Below, piece after piece: positions 1-5,642 of a DNA stretch of 15,288 nt. Position 1 is the stretch's first letter; every line of letters begins with the position of its first letter. The stretch is from assembly GCA_013824385.1 (NCBI GenBank), contig PNNU01000028.1, positions 1 to 15,288 on the forward strand. Direction: 5' to 3'. Under the pieces are notes generated by a model, which was not told where the DNA came from, ran no database searches, and saw nothing but the letters and a program-made list of their open reading frames with translations. This DNA is from Anaerolinea sp. Lineage in GTDB: Bacteria; Chloroflexota; Anaerolineae; Anaerolineales; Anaerolineaceae. Both the position numbers and the translations under genes were made by a program.

Positions 1-1048
1 TGAATTCGGAGATAAGCGCCTGCTGCCGATCTGCCTCACCCTCCTGGATACGGGCCATAATATCAATGGGTTCGGAATCATCCTCGTTAAACAGAGTCTG
101 GCTAATCCTGTCAGGTTCCGAAGATTCAATTTCGATGGGTTTCCAGTCTGATTCAAGGGTTGGAGGTTCTTCCGTTGTATCAAATGGGAGAACGGGAGGT
201 TCAACAACATTCGAATCTGTTTCAGAAACCAAAGATTGAAGTGCGGTCCAATCTGGTTCAGGGGCTAATGATTCAACATCCTTGTCAAGATTAAGTGTTG
301 GAGGCACTTCAGATTGATCAAGTGGCAAGACTGGAGGTTCAACTGCATTCCAATCTGGTTCCGATCCCAGGGCATCAAGAGCAGCCCAATCTGGCTCAAG
401 AGGAGGAGGTTCAACAGCTTTTTCTGCATCCAAAGCAGGTTGTTCAGTTGAATTCCATTTTTCTTCGGCTCCCAGAGCTTCAAGTGCTGCCCAATCAGGT
501 TCCACCGGTGAAGAATCAACAACCTCTTCAGGATTAACGACCAGAGGTACACTGGTACTTTCAGGTTCAATAATTAGAGATTCAACCACGCTCTCTGGTT
601 CGACTGGAGTAGGTTCAGCTATGATCTCAGGTTCTTGAATTGGAGTTTCAGCAACAATCTCCGGCTCAATAACTGAAGGTTCAGCAATGAACTCCCGTTC
701 TGTCACGGGTGCTTCAACCGGTATCACTTCTGGTTTTACCGAAGGAATAGCAACCACCTGTATAACGGGTGTCTGTGCGCGGAATTCTTCCATACGCGAC
801 TGAGCCCATTTCAGACCTTTGGCTGCCCGTTCATTTTTTGGATTAATCTGAAGAACCTTTTGCAGGTAAGCCACGCTGGCTGAAGGGCTTGAGATAGCCG
901 CGAAGATAAGCCAGGCCTCTTCACTTTCAGGAGCGAGCTTTAACGCTTCAGCTGCCCAACGTCTTGCTTCCATTTTGTTCTTCTGCTGGAGCGCAATTTG
1001 GGCATTTACAAGTGCAAGTCTAAGTTGATATGCAGTTTGATCGCTCAT
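1..1048 (-). CDS. TPR-like protein with acidic EPDW-repeat tail (3' truncated by window edge)
   Basis: This frame is open from an ATG at 1048 to the left edge, about 349 codons, with no stop, so the C-terminus is missing. Residues about 5-80 are helical and Ala-rich and read as two tetratricopeptide-like units, including the phrases ARRWAAEALKLAPESEEAW and LQKVLQINPKNERAAKGL. From about residue 90 the protein becomes very rich in Pro, Glu and Val with no predicted globular content. Within it a motif EPDW-x-ALxxL recurs at residues 183, 218 and 264, with ESDW at 299. A second EPDWN, or a decayed form of it, follows 12 residues after each of the first three copies. The start overlaps the stop of the amidase gene by ATGA, so translation is probably coupled. 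No signal peptide is seen, so a cytoplasmic scaffold or adaptor is likely. The function is unknown. Confidence is high that it is coding and low on its role. Confidence 0.82.
   Translation of the reverse strand, partial: MSDQTAYQLRLALVNAQIALQQKNKMEARRWAAEALKLAPESEEAWLIFAAISSPSASVAYLQKVLQINPKNERAAKGLKWAQSRMEEFRAQTPVIQVVAIPSVKPEVIPVEAPVTEREFIAEPSVIEPEIVAETPIQEPEIIAEPTPVEPESVVESLIIEPESTSVPLVVNPEEVVDSSPVEPDWAALEALGAEEKWNSTEQPALDAEKAVEPPPLEPDWAALDALGSEPDWNAVEPPVLPLDQSEVPPTLNLDKDVESLAPEPDWTALQSLVSETDSNVVEPPVLPFDTTEEPPTLESDWKPIEIESSEPDRISQTLFNEDDSEPIDIMARIQEGEADRQQALISEF
140..502 (-). repeat. Degenerate in-frame EPDW repeats within the TPR protein
   Basis: Translated on the minus strand, the units begin at residues 183, 218, 264 and 299 (spacing 35, 46 and 35 residues). 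Each opens with E-P/S-D-W. In the first three units A/T-A-L-x-x-L follows, with a second W-N or decayed copy 12 residues later. The intervening segments share phrases such as VEPPVLP. The DNA copies have diverged, so this is an old internal duplication rather than a fresh tandem array. Confidence 0.7.
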
Positions 1049-1929
1049 GGGCTTGCCTGTGTGGGAATCTCTGTCTGGCTAGTCTGTATGGGAGTCACAT
1101 TCTCATTACGAATAAAACACAATAATCCGTCGACAATACCTTGAGCTATTACATCCGGTTTCTGCGTCAGGATCTGTTGATCAAGATTGAGGTAGCCTGT
1201 TTCAATAATAGCAGCGGTAGTTTCAGTGTTGATCTCACCAAAGGCATGATAAGAAGTCATGTCAATGGTAGTGTTGGTCTTGAATTGAAGGCCGGTGTCT
1301 TTGCCATAACGATCCACCAGGCAGGAGGTCAGACGTGTGGCTTTTTCAGGATAAGCACTGTCTAAAGCAGCAGCCACTTTGTAGCCCGTGGCAGCATCAT
1401 TGATAAAATCACAGGAATCCGCGTGGATTGAAACCAATGCAATGGCCTTATATTGTGACAAACGGGAATCAAACTCTTCGAGGAGATCCACCTGGAAACC
1501 CTCAGAGGTAAGTTTCTGCTGCACCAGACTGGCTATTCGCAGGTTCACCTGTTCTTCGGTCAAGCCATTTGAACACAACGAGCCGGAATCGTTCTTCCAA
1601 TGGCCTGAAACAATACCAATTCGGTTTATTTCGGCGCTGACCACGGCAGTAGAAACCGGCGCCATGGTGGTGGGGTTGGCCTGCCATGCTTCAAACACAC
1701 GTGTCAGCATCTGACCCGAGAAAAGGTTATCTGGCGTAAAAAGTGTGAACAATGTAGCCAACAAGAAAGCATAGGTGAGAATGGTTTGGATACCCGAAAA
1801 CATGCTGAACTTCCCTTTGGGGGATGGGGCAGGTTTAGGTGTGTTTGAACCTATTGAACTTGAAGCAGTTGGTTCCACTTCCGGTTCATCACCATCAGGG
1901 TATTGACTGGAGATATCATAAATAGACAT
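1045..1929 (-). CDS. N-acetylmuramoyl-L-alanine amidase (Amidase_3 family), membrane-anchored
   Basis: The protein has 294 residues from the ATG at 1929. A TTG three codons upstream is open but has no better support. It has a short acidic and Pro-rich cytoplasmic N-terminus, one membrane segment at about residues 47-65, and a C-terminal domain outside the membrane. The fold signature is that of zinc amidases cleaving the bond between muramic acid and L-Ala in peptidoglycan: a first His in SGHW (H110), a Glu in NGLTEEQVN (E125), a second His in SIHAD (H169), and the catalytic Glu in IIETGYLN (E243). The usual DPGHGG start of the domain is replaced by SGHWKND, so the family call rests on the order and spacing of the metal ligands. 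It is the first gene of a two-gene unit, and its TGA overlaps the ATG of the TPR protein. Probable role: remodelling of the cell wall from the outer face of the membrane. Confidence 0.83.
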   Translation of the reverse strand: MSIYDISSQYPDGDEPEVEPTASSSIGSNTPKPAPSPKGKFSMFSGIQTILTYAFLLATLFTLFTPDNLFSGQMLTRVFEAWQANPTTMAPVSTAVVSAEINRIGIVSGHWKNDSGSLCSNGLTEEQVNLRIASLVQQKLTSEGFQVDLLEEFDSRLSQYKAIALVSIHADSCDFINDAATGYKVAAALDSAYPEKATRLTSCLVDRYGKDTGLQFKTNTTIDMTSYHAFGEINTETTAAIIETGYLNLDQQILTQKPDVIAQGIVDGLLCFIRNENVTPIQTSQTEIPTQASP

Positions 1930-1940
1930 AATCTTCAAGA

Positions 1941-1969
1941 ATTATAGCAAGGTTTATGCCAAAGTCCAA
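1941..1969 (-). promoter_or_regulatory. Candidate promoter of the amidase/TPR operon
   Basis: On the minus strand there is a perfect -10 TATAAT (1946-1941) with a weak -35 TTGGAC (1969-1964) 17 bases upstream. Transcription would start only a few bases before the ATG at 1929, giving a very short or absent leader. No clear Shine-Dalgarno sequence precedes that ATG, which fits this reading. Confidence 0.45.
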
Positions 1970-1989
1970 ATTTATCCAATAAATTGTGC

Positions 1990-2018
1990 TTGACTTCGAT
2001 TAGCGGACAAAGTATAAC
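1990..2018 (+). promoter_or_regulatory. sigma70-type promoter of the flavin reductase/AMMECR1 unit
   Basis: TTGACT (1990-1995) and TATAAC (2013-2018) are separated by exactly 17 bases. The start of transcription would be near 2025, giving a leader of about 50 bases before the ATG at 2074. It lies back to back with the amidase promoter, with the two -35 boxes about 20 bases apart, so the two units could be co-regulated. Confidence 0.6.
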
Positions 2019-2073
2019 TTTTTTATACAAGAATATAGGTCGTGTGGATTCAACATCGGATGATGAGTAAATA

Positions 2074-2547
2074 ATGGAAGAACTAAGAGAAGTAATGCGG
2101 CATTGGGTGACCGGAGTCTCGGTGGTCACGGCTGAATATGAAGGAAAAATCCACGGCATGACCGTTGGCTCGCTCGTTTCTGTGTCCATTGATCCGCCGC
2201 GCATTGTAGTGACGCTTGCCACTCAAACCCGCACCCACAAAATGGTGACTCAAACCGGTTTGTTTGGTGTGACCCTTCTGGCAGCAGATCAACAGATTAT
2301 TGCGGATCGTTTTGCGGGGGTTATCCCCGACGAGGGTGACCGCATGAGCGGACTATCCGTTCTGCATATGGCAGCAAACATCCCGGTGATCGCAGATGGA
2401 ATGGGACAATTAGCCTGCCGGGTGATCCATCAATACGACATGCCAAACTCAACCCTGTTCGTTGGCGAAGTACTCGAAGCTCGAAAGGAAGACAAAAGCA
2501 CGGCCTTGGTATATGGCAACCGCAATTATCACCAACTGGAGTTATGA
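2074..2547 (+). CDS. Flavin reductase-like, FMN-binding domain protein
   Basis: This 157-residue protein spans the whole flavin reductase-like domain (a split-barrel FMN-binding fold, as in HpaC and NADH:FMN oxidoreductases). The hallmark segment is at residues 27-49, HGMTVGSLVSVSIDPP followed by a hydrophobic strand. The C-terminus has the typical GNRNYH ending at 148-153. Family members bind FMN or FAD and either supply reduced flavin to a monooxygenase or act as small oxidoreductases. No partner oxygenase is in the window, so the substrate is unknown. It is transcribed from the promoter at 1990-2018 and overlaps the next gene by four bases (ATGA), so the two are translationally coupled. 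No strong Shine-Dalgarno is visible before its ATG. Confidence 0.85.
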   Translation: MEELREVMRHWVTGVSVVTAEYEGKIHGMTVGSLVSVSIDPPRIVVTLATQTRTHKMVTQTGLFGVTLLAADQQIIADRFAGVIPDEGDRMSGLSVLHMAANIPVIADGMGQLACRVIHQYDMPNSTLFVGEVLEARKEDKSTALVYGNRNYHQLEL

Positions 2548-3116
2548 TGGAAAATACACTTTCAGACCAGGAAAAAAACTTTCTATTATCTTTGGCGCGA
2601 CAGACGATTATCAAAGCTGTCAACCAGCAGCCACTTCCCATGTGGGATGATGCCGATCTAACTGAAGGATTAAGCCAAAAAGGTGCATCCTTTGTGACCC
2701 TCACCCTGGATGGCGATCTGCGAGGCTGTATTGGGTCGCTGGAAGCCTACCAAAGTCTGGTGGAAGATGTGCGCGACCATGCCCGCCAGGCAGCGCTTGA
2801 AGATTTCCGCTTTCCGCCAGTGACAAAAGCCGAAATTCCAAAATTGCATATTGAAATCTCAAGGCTAACGCCTTCTTTCCCTCTCAAATATCAAAACCCC
2901 GGCGACCTGCCTGGATTACTGAAACCGAATATGGACGGTGTGATCCTCAAAGACGGATTCAGACGCGCCACGTTCCTTCCGCAGGTGTGGCAGCAACTAC
3001 CGGTGCCTGAGGAATTCCTTTCTCACCTGTGCGTCAAGATGGGCTCATCCGCGGATCTGTGGAAGCGCAAGCTGCTTGAAGTATCCATTTATCATGTGGA
3101 AGAGTTTGAAGAATAA
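2547..3116 (+). CDS. AMMECR1-family protein
   Basis: This 189-residue protein covers the AMMECR1 domain from end to end. The family signature LRGCIG is at residues 58-63, followed by the SLEAYQSLVEDVRDHARQAA helix and the LHIEISRL strand. The C-terminal part has the usual WKRKLLEVSIYHVEEF ending. Two ATG codons are available, at 2544 (overlapping the previous stop) and 2547. The second is preferred because GGAG at 2538-2541 lies 5 bases before it, against only 2 bases before the first. In many prokaryotes AMMECR1 occurs with Memo-like and radical SAM partners (AmmeMemoRadiSam); neither is visible here, and its partner is instead a flavin reductase. The biochemical activity of the family is not something I can state with confidence. 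Confidence 0.88.
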   Translation: MENTLSDQEKNFLLSLARQTIIKAVNQQPLPMWDDADLTEGLSQKGASFVTLTLDGDLRGCIGSLEAYQSLVEDVRDHARQAALEDFRFPPVTKAEIPKLHIEISRLTPSFPLKYQNPGDLPGLLKPNMDGVILKDGFRRATFLPQVWQQLPVPEEFLSHLCVKMGSSADLWKRKLLEVSIYHVEEFEE

Positions 3117-3123
3117 GCCAAAG

Positions 3124-3271
3124 GTAGGGTGCATCCTGTTCGGTGGGATGCACCATTTTGGACATTTTGGTCCTATTCTCACCAAATGTTTTTGCATCAG
3201 GTGTTCAACCCACCATATTATTTTTGTTTTTAATAGTTGAGGTGCATCCCAAAACCCGGGATGCACCCTAC
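3124..3271. repeat. REPIN-like element: two inverted GTAG-headed REP hairpins
   Basis: Left unit 3124-3154 and right unit 3241-3271 are 31 bases each and are reverse complements of one another except for an 8-base loop. Each begins (the right one on the minus strand) with GTAGGGTGCATCC and ends GGGATGCACC. The left hairpin has a 9-bp stem (3128-3136 with 3146-3154) and the right a 10-bp stem (3241-3250 with 3258-3267). The GTAG tetranucleotide at the foot of a hairpin is the hallmark of REP sequences moved by RAYT (TnpA-REP) transposases. Two REPs in inverted orientation with an internal spacer (86 bp here) make a REPIN. It fills the gap between convergent genes and may also act as a terminator. 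Confidence 0.75.
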
Positions 3272-3348
3272 TGACTAAAACTCCTTTTAATCATTTTGAG
3301 GTTTAAATAAAAAAATGCAGTTTTCAAAATACCAACACGACCAAATGA

Positions 3349-4461
3349 TTACGGCTCCATTACTTTATCGAGGAAGAACCAATACCCATCGTCAAAAATG
3401 ACTAATCTGCCAGTCTTGGAAACTTCCATGCCTGTTAAAGCATACCCATTATTATAGTAAAAATCTAGAAATAAAAGGCCTTGATGCTTATCGGGATTCT
3501 CATCAGGTAATAGTACTTGCCACCCACCATTTATAAAATCATTTTCATCTGCCCACCCATATGAGGCGTTTTTATAAGAAGTTTTTGAAAACCATAAAAA
3601 GTCTTTATCTACAGTAATTTCATTTGCCAATAATTCGATTTTCTTACCAATTTGGGAATCCGCAAATTCATTTGTCCCGAACGCTGAAGACCCACGATAC
3701 TCATACCGGGTAATTATCCATATACCATAATATGTTGAATATGACTTTTCATTTTTATCGGATAAAGTAAACCAATACGGAGTAATTGTTGGGGTAGGTG
3801 ATGATTGAACAATTAACACTCCAGGTGGTTGAGGCGTTTTTGTCGGAACTAATGTATATGTGGGAATAGCGGTAACCGGATTCTTTTTAGTATAATCACC
3901 ATATGTGATCCAGGTTATTTTGCCATCGTATTCACTACTGAACCAGATTTGGAATAGACCTTTTTCATCATCGTGCATCAAGCAAATTCCTCGATAGGTG
4001 GCAAAGATATAATCATTATTAAGCTTTAATTGACTTAAAGAATTCTTAAGGTTTTCAGTAAAAACAGAGTCGTAGTACTTCATAAATTCATTTTTATTTG
4101 TTACTTTTGTTGGTTCATCATCAATTGTCAACCAAGTAGGATAAACCATCATTCCTGCAACAAACTCTTTATCATCTTTTTTCACCGCATTAACAAAATC
4201 CAAAATGGCTTTATCCATCACTTTGCTTTGTGCATCTGTCGCACCGGCCATCCAATATAGATTTTGGAAAGGGGTGGGAGTTTGGGTGAACATCCGTGTT
4301 TTTGTGGGTTCAACGGTTTGTGTTTCGGTGGCAGTTGGTACCTTTGTAAAGGTTAGGGTCGGATTTGCTGTCGCGGTACCGCTGAATAATTTCTGATCTG
4401 ATGAACATGAGCAAGCAGAAATTACTATGATAAGCGTAACGACCATGTAAAATTTTTTCAT
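3349..4461 (-). CDS. Putative lipoprotein with two Thr/Pro linkers, function unknown
   Basis: The product is 370 residues from the ATG at 4461. That start is chosen because GGAG (4468-4471) lies 6 bases upstream and because it opens directly into a lipoprotein signal, MKKFYMVVTLIIVISAC, with a lipobox ISAC at Cys17. A longer reading from a TTG at 4512 would bury that signal. After the Cys comes a Thr/Pro-rich linker (about 27-66), a domain of about 130 residues with NTF2-like-looking helices, a second Thr/Pro linker (about 198-230), and a C-terminal domain rich in Tyr, Trp and Phe. I do not recognise either domain with certainty. Base composition is clearly more AT-rich than its neighbours, suggesting acquisition or fast evolution. 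It is probably anchored on the outer face of the cytoplasmic membrane. Confidence 0.75.
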   Translation of the reverse strand: MKKFYMVVTLIIVISACSCSSDQKLFSGTATANPTLTFTKVPTATETQTVEPTKTRMFTQTPTPFQNLYWMAGATDAQSKVMDKAILDFVNAVKKDDKEFVAGMMVYPTWLTIDDEPTKVTNKNEFMKYYDSVFTENLKNSLSQLKLNNDYIFATYRGICLMHDDEKGLFQIWFSSEYDGKITWITYGDYTKKNPVTAIPTYTLVPTKTPQPPGVLIVQSSPTPTITPYWFTLSDKNEKSYSTYYGIWIITRYEYRGSSAFGTNEFADSQIGKKIELLANEITVDKDFLWFSKTSYKNASYGWADENDFINGGWQVLLPDENPDKHQGLLFLDFYYNNGYALTGMEVSKTGRLVIFDDGYWFFLDKVMEP

Positions 4462-4830
4462 CACCAACTCCTGGCAAAATAATGCAAATAGAAATTTGGA
4501 ATGATTCTCCAAATCTTGATTATATTGGCCGAAAATTTTGGTTTGCTTTTTTTGTCAACCGTTATTACCCCAGAAAGGTGATGGTTGTGGCTGAACTCAC
4601 TTAATTTTAGCATTGTTACATCCATTTAATAGCTTTTTTTAGGGCTCCATTTTATAAAATGGGATTATAGAAAGGATTTTTCTCGGTTTGACTTAAATAT
4701 AAATAACAGATTGCAAAGCACATAGAAATAAATTAGGTCAAGTTCGCAAATTCAATGAATACCATTCCAATGCAAGTCAGCGTAAACGATAATTCTTTCC
4801 AGGCAACTAAACATTACAATTCATAAAAAA

Positions 4831-4855
4831 GGTGGGTTCACTGAACGAACCCACC
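4831..4855 (-). terminator. Rho-independent terminator of the glycosidase/DarA operon
   Basis: A 9-bp GC-rich stem GGTGGGTTC / GAACCCACC (4831-4839 with 4847-4855) has a 7-base loop. On the minus strand it is followed at once by six T residues. It lies about 150 bases after the last stop codon of the minus-strand operon. Confidence 0.82.
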
Positions 4856-4931
4856 CAAAACGCATAGAAATGTAAAAATGTTACAACATTGGGGATTGCT
4901 TCACCCTGACACGAGTAAATATCCTATTGGC

Positions 4932-4985
4932 TGTGAACCCTGAATTGAATATTTGGCTTATAAAGGTATTTATCCAGGGTTCGCA
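4932..4985. other. Long stem-loop downstream of the DarA-like gene
   Basis: TGTGAACCCTG (4932-4942) pairs with CAGGGTTCGCA (4975-4985) over 11 positions, one of them a G-U wobble if the plus strand is transcribed and an A-C mismatch if the minus strand is. The 32-base loop contains a small AATA/TATT inner stem. No T-run follows. It may be a processing or stability element of the operon 3' end, or a remnant palindrome. Confidence 0.4.
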
Positions 4986-5007
4986 ACAACAAATTAAAAA
5001 CTAATTT

Positions 5008-5274
5008 TTAAAAATGCTGCGAATCTGCCACGTTGATCACGAAGAATGTACTGCGTTTCTCAGTGGATTCCGGCATGGGCGGAAAGACCTTGTGAATGAC
5101 GTCAATTGCCTTTTTCACCTGTTCGTCTTCCACGCCGCACAAGAGGGTGCTCACACCGCTGCGCAAAAATCCGCCGGTTGAAGCAATGGTTGTGACGCGA
5201 AAACCATCAGAAGTCAGAGCCTTGGTTAAGGCATCTGTATCATTATCTTTAATAATCGTGATGATCATTTTCAT
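5008..5274 (-). CDS. darA: DarA/PstA-type PII-like c-di-AMP receptor (short loop form)
   Basis: This 88-residue protein belongs to the DUF970 / cyclic-di-AMP receptor family (DarA of Bacillus, PstA of Staphylococcus). The ligand loop signature is complete: FRVTTIASTGGFLRSG at residues 25-40, with GVED at 47-50 following. The usual length is about 109 residues; here the large loop before the last strand is shortened, and the end reads STFFVINVADSQHF instead of the common GGATVFVLPVDEF. Known members form trimers that bind c-di-AMP between subunits; their output is not well understood. GGAG at 5283-5286 sits 8 bases before the ATG, inside the end of the preceding gene, and only 2 bases separate the stop from the start, so the pair is coupled. 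Confidence 0.85.
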   Translation of the reverse strand: MKMIITIIKDNDTDALTKALTSDGFRVTTIASTGGFLRSGVSTLLCGVEDEQVKKAIDVIHKVFPPMPESTEKRSTFFVINVADSQHF

Positions 5275-5276
5275 GT

Positions 5277-5630
5277 CTACAACTCCTCAAAATATTCAAT
5301 ATCCAGTGAGAAAACCGTCGCTCCGCCAACGGTGATGGGCGTTGGGGATGGCATGGGCAGCGGTGCGCTTTCGAGTGGGACGGAGATATATTCGATGCGC
5401 TGTCTGCAATTTTCTTTTAAGGACTGCAAGATTTCAGGCAGTTTTGTTTTTGGTGAAACGATCAGCAGGGTGGCGTTGCGACGGCCCAAGAACGCGCCCT
5501 GGCTTGGCAGGCGGGTGACGAACATGCCCATATCACAGAGGGCATCCTCTGCGATGTCAGCATCCTGAGCTTGAACCACCGCCATACATAATATTCTTTG
5601 AATTTGTCCTAAATGATCTTCTTTTTCCAC
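5277..5630 (-). CDS. Second DarA-like PII-family protein, diverged ligand loop
   Basis: The product is 117 residues from a GTG at 5630, supported by GAGGTG at 5635-5640 four bases upstream. Residues 14-22 (LCMAVVQAQ) match the first strand of the DUF970 fold, the ligand loop region reads SQGAFLGRRN (43-52) in place of STGGFLRSG, and the C-terminus VGGATVFSLDIEYFEEL (101-117) is the typical family ending that the sister gene lacks. The pair thus looks like a duplication in which each copy has lost a different conserved part. About 12 extra residues precede the domain; an internal ATG at residue 16 is too deep in the first strand to be the start. It lies 12 bases after the glycosidase stop. Whether it still binds c-di-AMP, or forms mixed trimers with its sister, is open. 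Confidence 0.82.
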   Translation of the reverse strand: MEKEDHLGQIQRILCMAVVQAQDADIAEDALCDMGMFVTRLPSQGAFLGRRNATLLIVSPKTKLPEILQSLKENCRQRIEYISVPLESAPLPMPSPTPITVGGATVFSLDIEYFEEL

Positions 5631-5642
5631 CTTACACCTCTT

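Larger units (their letters stand above)
4462..5007. other. Non-coding, AT-rich gap between two minus-strand units
   Basis: No plausible gene is seen. It holds the leader and probable promoter of the lipoprotein (a TATAAT on the minus strand at 4524-4519, without a good -35), a perfect 16-base palindrome at 4647-4662, the terminator of the upstream operon at 4831-4855, and a long stem-loop at 4932-4985. Confidence 0.6.

Noticed and set aside
265..570. Alternative minus-strand and plus-strand open frames inside the EPDW-repeat gene
   Set aside because: They are low-complexity, Leu/Gln-rich shadows of the real frame, which is open over the whole 1-1048 stretch and shows TPR-like and repeat structure.
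1930..1938. TTG start for the amidase three codons upstream of the ATG
   Set aside because: The ATG at 1929 is a better codon and nothing upstream favours the TTG; the extra residues add no feature.
4462..4512. Longer TTG-started form of the lipoprotein
   Set aside because: It would put 17 residues before a clean lipoprotein signal peptide; the ATG at 4461 has GGAG at ideal spacing.
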